Notes: generated by a model from the letters alone, not told the origin. A stretch of DNA of 64,000 nt from Hydractinia symbiolongicarpus (GCF_029227915.1 NC_079885.1:15077001-15141000), one strand, 5' to 3'. Counted from the first letter of the stretch, positions 50,273-63,346 are shown. Made by a program: numbers and translations.

Positions 50273-50721
50273 TTGACTTTTTCACGTTACATTATTTATC
50301 ATTACGACTGTGACATATCTTTTTTACGCAATAGCCGCTGAGTAAATCAAGTAAAGGACGTGATTAGAAGTTTCTTTCCATTCAAAACGGCTACAATCTT
50401 GCTGCAATAAATGCGCCACGTCGCAAATGAATGGATTACGAGCGTCAGACAAAGAAAATGGCGATGTAGTTACTTTGCTAATTAACTTTGTCATATAAAA
50501 ATTAAGTCTGAAAGTACCCTAGATTGCCTTCGTTGGAACTTTTTACCGGAAATCTTAAAGCGCATGGTTGTCGTAATTAATGGATAGCGCTTGAAATGAG
50601 CTTTCAAATGCACATAAACACGACCTATTTCGGATGATCCAGTCAAGAAATATGACCTTTAAAGTTTAAACCATTTTCGATGTATTGTGCTAATAAATCG
50701 TAGATATCTGCCCGTTTGTTT

Positions 50722-50842
50722 GTCTACGACCATACCACGATGAACACACCTGTTCTCGTCCGACCACGGAAGTTAAGCATCGTCGAGGCCGGGATAGTAC
50801 TTGGATGGGGGGCCGCCTGGGAACTCCCGGTGTCGTAGGCTA
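50722..50842 (+). rRNA. 5S rRNA gene 73 (1-nt insertion)
   Basis: Trimer duplicate of gene 70. Confidence 0.9.
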
Positions 50843-51291
50843 TTGACTTTTTCACGTTACATTATTTATCATTACGACTGTGACGTATCTTTTTTACGCA
50901 ATAGCCGCTGCGTAAATCAAGTAAGGGACGTTATTAGAAGTTTCTTTCCCTTCAAAATGGCTACGATCTGGCTGCAATAAATGCGCCACGTCGCAAATCA
51001 ATGGATTACGAGCGTCAGACAAAGAAAATGGCGATGTAGTTAATTTGCTAAATAACTTTGTCATATGAAAATTAAGTCTGCAAGTACCCTAGATTGCCTT
51101 CGTTGGAACTTTTTACCGGAAATCTTAAAGCGCATGGTTGTCGTAATTAATGGATAGCGCTTGAAATGAGCTTTCAAATGCACATAAACACGACCTATTT
51201 CGGATGATCCAGTCAAGAAATATGACCTTTAAAGTTTAAACCATTTTCGATGTATTGTGCTAATAAATCGTAGATATCTGCCCGTTTGTTT

Positions 51292-51412
51292 GTCTACGAC
51301 CATACCACGATGAACACACCTGTTCTCGTCCGACCACGGAAGTTAAGCATCGTCGAGGCCGGGATAGTACTTGGATGGGGGGCCGCCTGGGAACTCCCGG
51401 TGTCGTAGGCTA
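51292..51412 (+). rRNA. 5S rRNA gene 74 (1-nt insertion)
   Basis: Trimer duplicate of gene 71. Confidence 0.9.
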
Positions 51413-51861
51413 TTGACTTTTTCACGTTACATTATTTATCATTACGACTGTGACGTATCTTTTTTACGCAATAGCCGCTGCGTAAATCAAGTAAGGGACG
51501 TTATTAGAAGTTTCTTTCCCTTCAAAACGGCTACGATCTGGCTGCAATAAATGCGCCACGTCGCAAATCAATGGATTACGAGCGTCAGACAAAGAAAATG
51601 GCGATGTAGTTAATTTGCTAAATAACTTTGTCATATGAAAATTAAGTCTGCAAGTACCCTAGATTGCCTTCGTTGGAACTTTTTACCGGAAATCATAAAG
51701 CGCATTATTGTTGACAAGAATCGATAGCGCTTAAAAAGAGCTTTCAAATGCACATAAACACGACCTATTTCGGATGATCCAGTCAAGAAATATGACCTTT
51801 AAAGTTTGAACCATTTTCGATGTAATGTGCTAATAAATCGTAGATATCTGCCTGTTTGTTT

Positions 51862-51981
51862 GTCTACGACCATACCACGATGAACACACCTGTTCTCGTC
51901 CGATCACGGAAGTTAAGCATCGTCAGGCCGGGATAGTACTTGGATGGGGGACCGCCTGGGAACTCCCGGTGTCGTAGGCTA
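51862..51981 (+). rRNA. 5S rRNA gene 75
   Basis: Trimer duplicate of genes 69 and 72 with one private change, G64A. Confidence 0.97.
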
Positions 51982-52428
51982 TTGACTTTTTCACGTTACA
52001 TTATTTATCATTACGACTGTGACATATCTTTTTTACGCAATAGCCGCTGAGTAAATCAAGTAAAGGACGTGATTAGAAGTTTCTTTCCATTCAAAACGGC
52101 TACAATCTTGCTGCAATAAATGCGCCACGTCGCAAATGAATGGATTACGAGCGTCAGACAAAGAAAATGGCGATGTAGTTACTTTGCTAATTAACTTTGT
52201 CATATGAAAATTAAGTCTGCAAGTACCCTAGATTTCCTTCGTTGGAACTTTTACCGGAATCTTAAAGCGCATGGTTGTCGTACCGAATCGATAGCGCTTA
52301 AAAAGAGCTTTCAAATGCACATAAACACGACCTATTTCGGATGATCCAGTCAAGAAATATGACCTTTAAAGTTTGAACCATTTTCGATGCAATGTGCTAA
52401 TAAATCGTAGATATCTGCCCGTTTGTTT

Positions 52429-52548
52429 GTCTACGACCATACCACGATGAACACACCTGTTCTCGTCCGATCACGGAAGTTAAGCATCGTCGGGCCGGGA
52501 TAGTACTTGGATGGGGGACTGCCTGGTAACTTCCGGTGTCGTAGGCTA
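52429..52548 (+). rRNA. 5S rRNA gene 76
   Basis: C92T, G99T, C104T; shared with gene 91 and, with one more change, gene 86. Confidence 0.93.
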
Positions 52549-52995
52549 TTGACTTTTTCACGTTACATTATTTATCACTACGACTGTGACGTATCTTTTT
52601 TAGGCAATAGCCGCTGAGTAAATCGAGCAAGGGACGTGATTAGAAGTTTCTTCCCTTCAAAACGGCTACGATCTGGCAGCAATAAATGCGCCACGTCGCA
52701 AATGAATGGATTACGAGCGTCAGACAAAGAAAATGGCGATGTAGTTAATTTGCTAATTAACTTTGTCATATGAAAATTAAGTCTGAAAGTACCCTAGATT
52801 TCCTTCGTTGGAACTTTTACCGGAAATCTTAAAGCGCATGGTTGTCGTACCGAATCGTTAGCGCTTAAAAAGAGCTTTCAAATGCACATAAACACGACCT
52901 ATTTCGGATGATCCAGTCAACAAATATGACCTTTAAAGTTTGAACCATTATCGATGTAATGTGCTAATAAATCGTAGATATCTGCCCGTTTGTTT

Positions 52996-53115
52996 GTCTA
53001 CGACCATACCACGATGAACACACCTGTTCTCGTCCGATCACGGAAGTTAAGCATCGTCGGGCCGGGATAGTACTTGGATGGGGCACCGCCTGGTAACTTT
53101 CGGTGTCGTAGGCTA
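52996..53115 (+). rRNA. 5S rRNA gene 77
   Basis: G89C, G99T, C104T, C105T. Confidence 0.92.
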
Positions 53116-53564
53116 TTGACTTTTTCACGTCACATTATTTATCACTACGACTGTGACGTATCTTTTTTAGGCAATAGCCGCTGAGTAAATCAAGTAAGGG
53201 ACGTGATTAGAAGTTTCTTTCCCTTCAAAACGGCTACGATCTGGCAGCAGCAAATGCGCCACGTCGCAAATGAATGGATTACGAGCGTCAGACAAAGAAA
53301 ATGGCGATGTAGTTAATTTGCTAATTAACTTTGTTATATGAAAATTAAGTCTGAAAGTACCGTAGATTGCCTTCGTTGGAACTTTTTATTGGAAATCTTA
53401 AAGCGCATGGTTGTCGTAATTAATGGATAGCACTTGAAATGAGCTTTCAAACGCACATAAACACGACCTATTTCGGATGATCCAGTCAAGAAATATGACC
53501 TTTAAAGTTTAAACCATTTTCGATGTAATGTGCTAATAAATCGTAGATATCTGCCCGTTTGTTT

Positions 53565-53684
53565 TTCTACGACCATACCACGATGAACACACCTGTTCTC
53601 GTCCGATCACGGAAGTTAAGCATCGTCGGGTCGGGATAGTACTTGGATGGGGCATCGCCTGGGATCTTCCGGTGTCGTAGGCTA
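53565..53684 (+). rRNA. 5S rRNA gene 78 (terminator lost)
   Basis: G1T, C67T, G89C, C91T, T at +101, C104T. The stop is replaced by TTGAAAATTTC, so no T4 run remains before the T6. Candidate pseudogene. Confidence 0.88.
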
Positions 53685-54133
53685 TTGAAAATTTCACGTT
53701 ACATTATTTATCATTACGACTGTGACGTATCTTTTTTACGCAATAGCCGCTGAGTAAATCAAGTAAGGGACGTGACTAGAAGTTGCTTTCCCTTCAAAAC
53801 GGCTACAATCTTGCTGCAATAAATGCGCCACGTCGCAAATAAATGGATTACGAGCGTCAGACAAAGAAAATGGCGATGTAGTTAATTTGCTAAATAACTT
53901 TGTCATATGAAAATTAAGTCTGAAAGTACCCTAGATTGCCTTCGTTGGAACTTTTTACCGGAAATCTTAAAGCGCATGGTTGTCGTAATTAATGGATAGC
54001 GCTTGAAATGGGCTTTCAAATGCACATAAAAACGACCTATTTCGTATGATCCAGTCAAGAAATATGACCTTTAAAGATTAAACCATTTTCGATGTAATGT
54101 GCTATCAAATCTTAGATATCTGCCCGTTTGTTT

Positions 54134-54252
54134 GTCTACGACCATACCACGATGAACACACCTGTTCTCGTCCGATCACGGAAGTTAAGCATCGTCGGGC
54201 CGGGATAGTACTTGGATGGGGACCGCCTGGGAACTCCCGGTGTCGTAGGCTA
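54134..54252 (+). rRNA. 5S rRNA gene 79 (1-nt deletion)
   Basis: One G missing from the C-box G run (four instead of five). The upstream TATA-like box is TATCAAAT. Confidence 0.9.
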
Positions 54253-54700
54253 TTGACTTTTTCACGTTACATTAATTATCATTACGACTGTGACATATCT
54301 TTTTTACGCAATAGCCCCTGAGTAAATCAAGTGAGGGACGTGATTAGAAGTTTCTTTCCATTCAAAACGGCTACAATCTTGCTGCAATAAATGCGCCCCG
54401 TCGCAAATGAATGGATTACGAGCGTCAGACAAAGAAAATGGCGATGTAGTTACTTTGCTAATTAACTTTGTCATATGAAAATTAAGTCTGGAAGTACCCT
54501 AGATTTCCTTCGTTGGAACTTTTACTGGAAATCTTAAAGCGCATGGTTGTCATACCGAATTGATAGCTCTTAAAAAGAACTTTCAAATGCACATAAACAC
54601 GACCTATTTCGGATGATCCAGTGAAGAAATATGACCTTTAAAGTTTGAACCATTTTCGATGTAATGTGCTAATAAATCGTAGATATCTGCCCGTTTGTTT

Positions 54701-54820
54701 GTCTACGACCATACCACGATGAACACACCTGTTCTCGTCCGATCACGGAAGTTAAGCATCGTCGCGCCGGGATAGTACTTGGATGGGGGACCGCCTGGGA
54801 ACTTCCGGTGTCGTAGGCTA
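54701..54820 (+). rRNA. 5S rRNA gene 80
   Basis: G65C and C104T; shared with genes 83 and 87. Confidence 0.95.
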
Positions 54821-55269
54821 TTGACTTTTTCACGTTACATTATTTATCACTACGACTGTGACGTATCTTTTTTAGGCAATAGCCGCTGAGTAAATCTAGT
54901 AAAGGACGTGATTAGAAGTTTCTTTCCCTTCAAAACGGCTACGATCTGGCAGCAATAAATGCGCCACGTCGCAAATGAATGGATTACGAGCGTCAGACAA
55001 AGAAAATGGCGATGTAGTTAATTTGCTAATTAACTTTGTCATATAAAAATTAAGTCTGAAAGTACCCTAGATTGCCTTCGTTGGAACTTTTTACCGGAAA
55101 TCTTAAAGCGCATGGTTGTCGTAATTAATGGATAGCGCTTGAAATGGGCTTTCAAATGCACATAAAAACGACCTATTTCGGATGATCCAGTCAAGAAATA
55201 TGACCTTTAAAGATTAAACCATTTTCGATGTAATGTGCTATCAAATCTTAGATATCTGCCCGTTTGTTT

Positions 55270-55388
55270 GTCTACGACCATACCACGATGAACACACCTG
55301 TTCTCGTCCGATCACGGAAGTTAAGCATCGTCGGGCCGGGATAGTACTTGGATGGGGACCGCCTGGGAACTTCCGGTGTCGTAGGCTA
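55270..55388 (+). rRNA. 5S rRNA gene 81 (chimeric, 1-nt deletion)
   Basis: The upstream box and four-G run match gene 79, whereas C104T and the following spacer (ATCACTACG, TTTTTTAGGCAATAG, TCTAGTAAAGG) match gene 80. The switch lies between about +89 and +104. Confidence 0.9.
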
Positions 55389-55837
55389 TTGACTTTTTCA
55401 CGTTACATTATTTATCACTACGACTGTGACGTATCTTTTTTAGGCAATAGCCGCTGAGTAAATCTAGTAAAGGACGTGATTAGAAGTTTCTTTCCCTTCA
55501 AAACGGCTACGATCTGGCAGCAATAAATGCGCCACGTCGCAAATGAATGGATTACGAGCGTCAGACAAAGAAAATGGCGATGTAGTTAATTTGCTAATTA
55601 ACTTTGTCATATAAAAATTAAGTCTGAAAGTACCCTAGATTGCCTTCGTTGGAACTTTTTACCGGAAATCTTAAAGCGCATGGTTGTCGTAATTAATGGA
55701 TAGCGCTTGAAATGGGCTTTCAAATGCACATAAAAACGACCTATTTCGGATGATCCAGTCAAGAAATATGACCTTTAAAGATTAAACCATTTTCGATGTA
55801 ATGTGCTATCAAATCTTAGATATCTGCCCGTTTGTTT

Positions 55838-55956
55838 GTCTACGACCATACCACGATGAACACACCTGTTCTCGTCCGATCACGGAAGTTAAGCATCGTC
55901 GGGCCGGGATAGTACTTGGATGGGGACCGCCTGGGAACTCCCGGTGTCGTAGGCTA
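55838..55956 (+). rRNA. 5S rRNA gene 82 (1-nt deletion)
   Basis: Duplicate of gene 79 at 1,704 bp. Confidence 0.9.
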
Positions 55957-56404
55957 TTGACTTTTTCACGTTACATTAATTATCATTACGACTGTGACAT
56001 ATCTTTTTTACGCAATAGCCCCTGAGTAAATCAAGTGAGGGACGTGATTAGAAGTTTCTTTCCATTCAAAACGGCTACAATCTTGCTGCAATAAATGCGC
56101 CCCGTCGCAAATGAATGGATTACGAGCGTCAGACAAAGAAAATGGCGATGTAGTTACTTTGCTAATTAACTTTGTCATATGAAAATTAAGTCTGGAAGTA
56201 CCCTAGATTTCCTTCGTTGGAACTTTTACTGGAAATCTTAAAGCGCATGGTTGTCGTACCGAATTGATAGCTCTTAAAAAGAACTTTCAAATGCACATAA
56301 ACACGACCTATTTCGGATGATCCAGTGAAGAAATATGACCTTTAAAGTTTGAACCATTTTCGATGTAATGTGCTAATAAATCGTAGATATCTGCCCGTTT
56401 GTTT

Positions 56405-56524
56405 GTCTACGACCATACCACGATGAACACACCTGTTCTCGTCCGATCACGGAAGTTAAGCATCGTCGCGCCGGGATAGTACTTGGATGGGGGACCGCCT
56501 GGGAACTTCCGGTGTCGTAGGCTA
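56405..56524 (+). rRNA. 5S rRNA gene 83
   Basis: Duplicate of gene 80 at 1,704 bp. Confidence 0.95.
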
Positions 56525-56973
56525 TTGACTTTTTCACGTTACATTATTTATCACTACGACTGTGACGTATCTTTTTTAGGCAATAGCCGCTGAGTAAATC
56601 TAGTAAAGGACGTGATTAGAAGTTTCTTTCCCTTCAAAACGGCTACGATCTGGCAGCAATAAATGCGCCACGTCGCAAATGAATGGATTACGAGCGTCAG
56701 ACAAAGAAAATGGCGATGTAGTTAATTTGCTAATTAACTTTGTCATATAAAAATTAAGTCTGAAAGTACCCTAGATTGCCTTCGTTGGAACTTTTTACCG
56801 GAAATCTTAAAGCGCATGGTTGTCGTAATTAATGGATAGCGCTTGAAATGAGCTTTCAAATGCACATAAACACGACCTATTTCGGATGATCCAGTCAAGA
56901 AATATGACCTTTTAAGTTTAAACCATTTTCGATGTATTGTGCTAATAAATCGTAGATATCTGCCCGTTTGTTT

Positions 56974-57094
56974 GTCTACGACCATACCACGATGAACACA
57001 CCTGTTCTCGTCCGACCACGGAAGTTAAGCATCGTCGAGGCCGGGATAGTACTTGGATGGGGGGCCGCCTGGGAACTCCCGGTGTCGTAGGCTA
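56974..57094 (+). rRNA. 5S rRNA gene 84 (1-nt insertion)
   Basis: Same variant as gene 70 (T43C, extra A, A90G). Confidence 0.9.
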
Positions 57095-57543
57095 TTGACT
57101 TTTTCACGTTACATTATTTATCATTACGACTGTGACGTATCTTTTTTACGCAATAGCCGCTGCGTAAATCAAGTAAGGGACGTTATTAGAAGTTTCTTTC
57201 CCTTCAAAACGGCTACGATCTGGCTGCAATAAATGCGCCACGTCGCAAATCAATGGATTACGAGCGTCAGACAAAGAAAATGGCGATGTAGTTAATTTGC
57301 TAAATAACTTTTTCATATGAAAATTAAGTCTGCAAGTACCCTAGATTGCCTTCGTTGGAACTTTTTACCGGAAATCATAAAGCGCATTATTGTTGACAAG
57401 AATCGATAGCGCTTAAAAAGAGCTTTCAAATGCACATAAACACGACCTATTTCGGATGATCCAGTCAAGAAATATGACCTTTAAAGTTTGAACTATTTTC
57501 GATGTAATGTGCTAATAAATCGTAGATATCTGCCTGTTTGTTT

Positions 57544-57663
57544 GTCTACTACCATACCACGATGAACACACCTGTTCTCGTCCGATCACGGAAGTTAAGC
57601 ATCGTCGGGCCGGGATAGTACTTGGATGGGGGACCGCCTGGGAACTCCCGGTGTCGTAGGCTA
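57544..57663 (+). rRNA. 5S rRNA gene 85
   Basis: Like gene 69 with G7T, which breaks one pair of helix I. Confidence 0.94.
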
Positions 57664-58110
57664 TTGACTTTTTCACGTTACATTATTTATCATTACGACT
57701 GTGACATATCTTTTTTACGCAATAGCCGCTGAGTAAATCAAGTAAAGGACGTGATTAGAAGTTTCTTTCCATTCAAAACGGCTACGATCTGGCAGCAATA
57801 AATGCGCCACGTCGCAAATGAATGGATTACGAGCGTCAGACAAAGAAAATGGCGATGTAGTTACTTTGCTAATTAACTTTGTCATATAAAAATTAAGTCT
57901 GCAAGTACCCTAGATTTCCTTCGTTGGAACTTTTACCGGAATCTTAAAGCGCATGGTTGTCGTACCGAATCGATAGCGCTTAAAAAGAGCTTTCAAATGC
58001 ACATAAACACGACCTATTTCGGATGATCCAGTCAAGAAATATGACCTTTAAAGTTTGAACCATTTTCGATGCAATGTGCTAATAAATCGTAGATATCTGC
58101 CCGTTTGTTT

Positions 58111-58230
58111 GTCTACGACCATACCACGATGAACACACCTGTTCTCGTCCGATCACGGAAGTTAAGCATCGTCGTGCCGGGATAGTACTTGGATGGGGGA
58201 CTGCCTGGTAACTTCCGGTGTCGTAGGCTA
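58111..58230 (+). rRNA. 5S rRNA gene 86
   Basis: G65T, C92T, G99T, C104T; related to gene 76. Confidence 0.93.
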
Positions 58231-58678
58231 TTGACTTTTTCACGTTACATTATTTATCACTACGACTGTGACGTATCTTTTTTAGGCAATAGCCGCTGAG
58301 TAAATCAAGTAAGGGACGTGATTAGAAGTTTCTTTCCCTTCAAAACGGCTACGATCTGGCAGCAATAAATGCGCCACGTCGCAAATGAATGGATTACGAG
58401 CGTCAGACAAAGAAAATGGCGATGTAGTTAATTTGCTAATTAACTTTGTCATATGAAAATTAAGTCTGAAAGTACCCTAGATTTCCTTCGTTGGAACTTT
58501 TACCGGAAATCTTAAAGCGCATGGTTGTCGTACCGAATCGATAGCGCTTAAAAAGAGCTTTCAAATGCACATAAACACGACCTATTTCGGATGATCCAGT
58601 CAAGAAATATGACCTTTAAAGTTTGAACCATTTTCGATGTAATGTGCTAATAAATCGTAGATATCTGCCCGTTTGTTT

Positions 58679-58798
58679 GTCTACGACCATACCACGATGA
58701 ACACACCTGTTCTCGTCCGATCACGGAAGTTAAGCATCGTCGCGCCGGGATAGTACTTGGATGGGGGACCGCCTGGGAACTTCCGGTGTCGTAGGCTA
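58679..58798 (+). rRNA. 5S rRNA gene 87
   Basis: Same as gene 80. Confidence 0.95.
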
Positions 58799-59247
58799 TT
58801 GACTTTTTCACGTTACATTATTTATCACTACGACTGTGACGTATCTTTTTTAGGCAATAGCCGCTGAGTAAATCTAGTAAGGGACGTGATTAGAAGTTTC
58901 TTTCCCTTCAAAACGGCTACGATCTGGCAGCAATAAATGCGCCACGTCGCAAATGAATGGATTACGAGCGTCAGACAAAGAAAATGGCGATGTAGTTAAT
59001 TTGCTAATTAACTTTGTCATATAAAAATTAAGTCTGAAAGTACCCTAGATTGCCTTCGTTGGAACTTTTTACCGGAAATCTTAAAGCGCATGGTTGTCGT
59101 AATTAATGGATAGCGCTTGAAATGAGCTTTCAAATGCACATAAACACGACCTATTTCGGATGATCCAGTCAAGAAATATGACCTTTAAAGTTTAAACCAT
59201 TTTCGATGTATTGTGCTAATAAATCGTAGATATCTGCCCGTTTGTTT

Positions 59248-59368
59248 GTCTACGACCATACCACGATGAACACACCTGTTCTCGTCCGACCACGGAAGTT
59301 AAGCATCGTCGAGGCCGGGATAGTACTTGGATGGGGGGCCGCCTGGGAACTCCCGGTGTCGTAGGCTA
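59248..59368 (+). rRNA. 5S rRNA gene 88 (1-nt insertion)
   Basis: Same variant as gene 70. Confidence 0.9.
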
Positions 59369-59817
59369 TTGACTTTTTCACGTTACATTATTTATCATTA
59401 CGACTGTGACGTATCTTTTTTACGCAATAGCCGCTGAGTAAATCAAGTAAGGGACGTTATTAGAAGTTTCTTTCCCTTCAAATAGGCTACGATCTGGCTG
59501 CAATAAATGCGCCACGTCGCAAATCAATGGATTACGAGCGTCAGACAAAGAAAATGGCGATGTAGTTAATTTGCTAAATAACTTTGTCATATGAAAATTA
59601 AGTCTGCAAGTACCCTAGATTGCCTTCGTTGGAACTTTTTACCGGAAATCATAAAGCGCATTATTGTTGACAAGAATCGATAGCGCTTAAAAAGAGCTTT
59701 CAAATGCACATAAACACGACCTATTTCGGATGATCCAGTCAAGAAATATGACCTTTAAAGTTTGAACCATTTTCGATGTAATGTGCTAATAAATCGTAGA
59801 TATCTGCCTGTTTGTTT

Positions 59818-59937
59818 GTCTACGACCATACCACGATGAACACACCTGTTCTCGTCCGATCACGGAAGTTAAGCATCGTCGGGCCGGGATAGTACTTGGA
59901 TGGGGGACCGCCTGGGAACTCCCGGTGTCGTAGGCTA
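59818..59937 (+). rRNA. 5S rRNA gene 89
   Basis: Consensus gene; its downstream spacer is of the gene-80 type (ATCACTACG), unlike gene 69. Confidence 0.98.
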
Positions 59938-60385
59938 TTGACTTTTTCACGTTACATTATTTATCACTACGACTGTGACGTATCTTTTTTAGGCAATAGC
60001 CGCTGAGTAAATCAAGTAAGGGACGTGATTAGAAGTTTCTTTCCCTTCAAAACGGCTACGATCTGGCAGCAATAAATGCGCCACGTCGCAAATGAATGGA
60101 TTACGAGCGTCAGACAAAGAAAATGGCGATGTAGTTAATTTGCTAATTAACTTTGTCATATGAAAATTAAGTCTGAAAGTACCCTAGATTTCCTTCGTTG
60201 GAACTTTTACCGGAAATCTTAAAGCGCATGGTTGTCGTACCGAATCGATAGCGCTTAAAAAGAGCTTTCAAATGCACATAAACACGACCTATTTCGGATG
60301 ATCCAGTCAAGAAATATGACCTTTAAAGTTTGAACCATTTTCGATGTAATGTGCTAATAAATCGTAGATATCTGCCTGTTTGTTT

Positions 60386-60505
60386 GTCTACGACCATACC
60401 ACGATGAACACACCTGTTCTCGTCCGATCACGGAAGTTAAGCATCGTCGGGCCGGGATAGTTCTTGGATGGGGGACCGCCTGGGAACTCCCGGTGTCGTA
60501 GGCTA
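60386..60505 (+). rRNA. 5S rRNA gene 90
   Basis: Single change A77T. The second T-run after it is one T shorter. Confidence 0.96.
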
Positions 60506-60952
60506 TTGACTTTTTCACGTTACATTATTTATCATTACGACTGTGACATATCTTTTTACGCAATAGCCGCTGAGTAAATCAAGTAAAGGACGTGATTAGA
60601 AGTTTCTTTCCATTCAAAACGGCTACAATCTTGCTGCAATAAATGCGCCACGTCGCAAATGAATGGATTACGAGCGTCAGACAAAGAAAATGGCGATGTA
60701 GTTACTTTGCTAATTAACTTTGTCATATGAAAATTAAGTCTGCAAGTACCCTAGATTTCCTTCGTTGGAACTTTTACCGGAAATCTTAAAGCGCATGGTT
60801 GTCGTACCGAATCGATAGCGCTTAAAAAGAGCTTTCAAATGCACATAAACACGACCTATTTCGGATGATCCAGTCAAGAAATATGACCTTTAAAATTTGA
60901 ACCATTTTCGATGCAATGTGCTAATAAATCGTAGATATCTGCCCGTTTGTTT

Positions 60953-61072
60953 GTCTACGACCATACCACGATGAACACACCTGTTCTCGTCCGATCACGG
61001 AAGTTAAGCATCGTCGGGCCGGGATAGTACTTGGATGGGGGACTGCCTGGTAACTTCCGGTGTCGTAGGCTA
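60953..61072 (+). rRNA. 5S rRNA gene 91
   Basis: Same as gene 76. Confidence 0.93.
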
Positions 61073-61520
61073 TTGACTTTTTCACGTTACATTATTTATC
61101 ACTACGACTGTGACGTATCTTTTTTAGGCAATAGCCGCTGAGTAAATCAAGTAAGGGACGTGATTAGAAGTTTCTTTCCCTTCAAAACGGCTACGATCTG
61201 GCAGCAATAAATGCGCCACGTCGCAAATGAATGGATTACGAGCGTCAGACAAAGAAAATGGCGATGTAGTTAATTTGCTAATTAACTTTGTCATATGAAA
61301 ATTAAGTCTGAAAGTACCCTAGATTTCCTTCGTTGGAACTTTTACCGGAAATCTTAAAGCGCATGGTTGTCGTACCGAATCGATAGCGCTTAAAAAGAGC
61401 TTTCAAATGCACATAAACACGACCTATTTCGGATGATCCAGTCAAGAAATATGACCTTTAAAGTTTGAACCATTTTCGATGTAATGTGCTAATAAATCGT
61501 AGATATCTGCCTGTTTGTTT

Positions 61521-61640
61521 GTCTACGACCATACCACGATGAACACACCTGTTCTCGTCCGATCACGGAAGTTAAGCATCGTCGGGCCGGGATAGTACTT
61601 GGATGGGGGACCGCCTGGGAACTCCCGGTGTCGTAGGCTA
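61521..61640 (+). rRNA. 5S rRNA gene 92
   Basis: Consensus gene. Confidence 0.98.
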
Positions 61641-62089
61641 TTGACTTTTTCACGTTACATTATTTATCATTACGACTGTGACGTATCTTTTTTAGGCAAT
61701 AGCCGCTGAGTAAATCAAGTAAGGGACGTGATTAGAAGTTTCTTTCCCTTCAAAACGGCTACGATCTGGCGGCAACAAATGCGCCACGTCGCAAATGAAT
61801 GGATTACGAGCGTCAGACAAAGAAAATGGCGATGTAGTTAATTTGCTAATTACCTTTGTCATATGAAAATTAAGTCTGAAAGTACCGTAGATTGCCTTCG
61901 TTGGAACTTTTTATTGGAAATCTTAAAGCGCATGGTTGTCGTAATTAATGGATAGCGCTTGAAATGAGCTTTCAAATGCACATAAACACGACCTATTTCG
62001 GATGATCCAGTCAAGAAATATGACCTTTAAAGTTTAAACCATTTTCGATGTAATGTGCTAATAAATCGTAGATATCTGCCCGTTTGTTT

Positions 62090-62209
62090 GTCTACGACCA
62101 TACCACGATGAACACACCTGTTCTCGTCCGATCACGGAAGTTAAGCATCGTCGGGTCGGGATAGTACTTGGATGGGGCATCGCCTGGGATCTCCCGGTGT
62201 CGTAGGCTA
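62090..62209 (+). rRNA. 5S rRNA gene 93 (primary terminator disrupted)
   Basis: C67T, G89C, C91T, T at +101; the stop region is AATGACTATTTC. Related to gene 78. Confidence 0.92.
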
Positions 62210-62658
62210 ATGACTATTTCACGTTACATTATTTATCATTACGACTGTGACGTATCTTTTTTACGCAATAGCCGCTGAGTAAATCAAGTAAGGGACGTGA
62301 TTAGAAGTTGCTTTCCCTTCAAAACGGCTACAATCTTGCTGCAATAAATGCGCCACGTCGCAAATAAATGGATTACGAGCGTCAGACAAAGAAAATGGCG
62401 ATGTAGTTAATTTGCTAAATAACTTTGTCATATGAAAATTAAGTCTGAAAGTACCCTAGATTGCCTTCGTTGGAACTTTTTACCGGAAATCTTAAAGCGC
62501 ATTGTTGTCGTAATTAATGGATAGCGCTTGAAATGGGCTTTCAAATGCACTTAAAAACGACCTATTTCGGATGATCCAGTCAAGAAATATGACCTTTAAA
62601 GTTTAAACCATTTTCGATGTAATGTGCTATCAAATCTTAGATATCTGTCCGTTTGTTT

Positions 62659-62778
62659 GTCTACGACCATACCACGATGAACACACCTGTTCTCGTCCGA
62701 TCACGGAAGTTAAGCATCGTCGGGCCGGGATAGTACTTGGATGGGGGACCGCCTGGGAACTCCCGGTGTCGTAGGCTA
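62659..62778 (+). rRNA. 5S rRNA gene 94
   Basis: Consensus gene with the TATCAAAT upstream variant. Confidence 0.97.
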
Positions 62779-63226
62779 TTGACTTTTTCACGTTACATTA
62801 ATTATCATTACGACTGTGACATATCTTTTTTACGCAATAGCCCCTGAGTAAATCAAGTAAGGGACGTGATTAGAAGTTTCTTTCCATTCAAAACGGCTAC
62901 AATCTTGCTGCAATAAATGCGCCACGTCGCAAATGAATGGATTACGAGCGTCAGACAAAGAAAATGGCGATGTAGTTACTTTGCTAATTAACTTTGTCAT
63001 ATGAAAATTAAGTCTGGAAGTACCCTAGATTTCCTTCGTTGGAACTTTTACTGGAAATCTTAAAGCGCATGGTTGTCGTACCGAATTGATAGCGCTTAAA
63101 AAGAGCTTTCAAATGCACATAAACACGACCTATTTCGGATGATCCAGTCAAGAAATATGACCTTTAAAGTTTAAACCATTTTCGATGTAATGTGCTAATA
63201 AATCGTAGATATCTGCCCGTTTGTTT

Positions 63227-63346
63227 GTCTACGACCATACCACGATGAACACACCTGTTCTCGTCCGATCACGGAAGTTAAGCATCGTCGGGTCGGGATA
63301 GTACTTGGATGGGGCATCGCCTGGGATCTCCCGGTGTCGTAGGCTA
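63227..63346 (+). rRNA. 5S rRNA gene 95 (primary terminator disrupted)
   Basis: Duplicate of gene 93 at 1,137 bp. Confidence 0.92.

Larger units (their letters stand above)
48150..52130 (+). repeat. Three-unit higher-order repeat (1,709 bp)
   Basis: The pattern consensus gene, +A variant, +A variant recurs: genes 69-70-71, 72-73-74, then 75. Offsets 48444 to 50153 to 51862 are both exactly 1,709 bp. The sequence of each position is nearly identical between repeats. Confidence 0.88.
53840..56700 (+). repeat. Two-type block with 1,704-bp repeat (genes 79-83)
   Basis: Type A (genes 79, 82: TATCAAAT upstream, one G lost) and type B (genes 80, 83: G65C, C104T) recur at offset 1,704 bp. Gene 81 between them is type A at its 5' part and type B at its 3' part. 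Confidence 0.85.

Noticed and set aside
52578-52769. 63-codon frame containing TSPFSLSDAR in a spacer without retrotransposon
   Set aside because: Not a gene: after SDAR the frame reads ordinary spacer. It only shows that the sequence fused to RT elsewhere is normal spacer.
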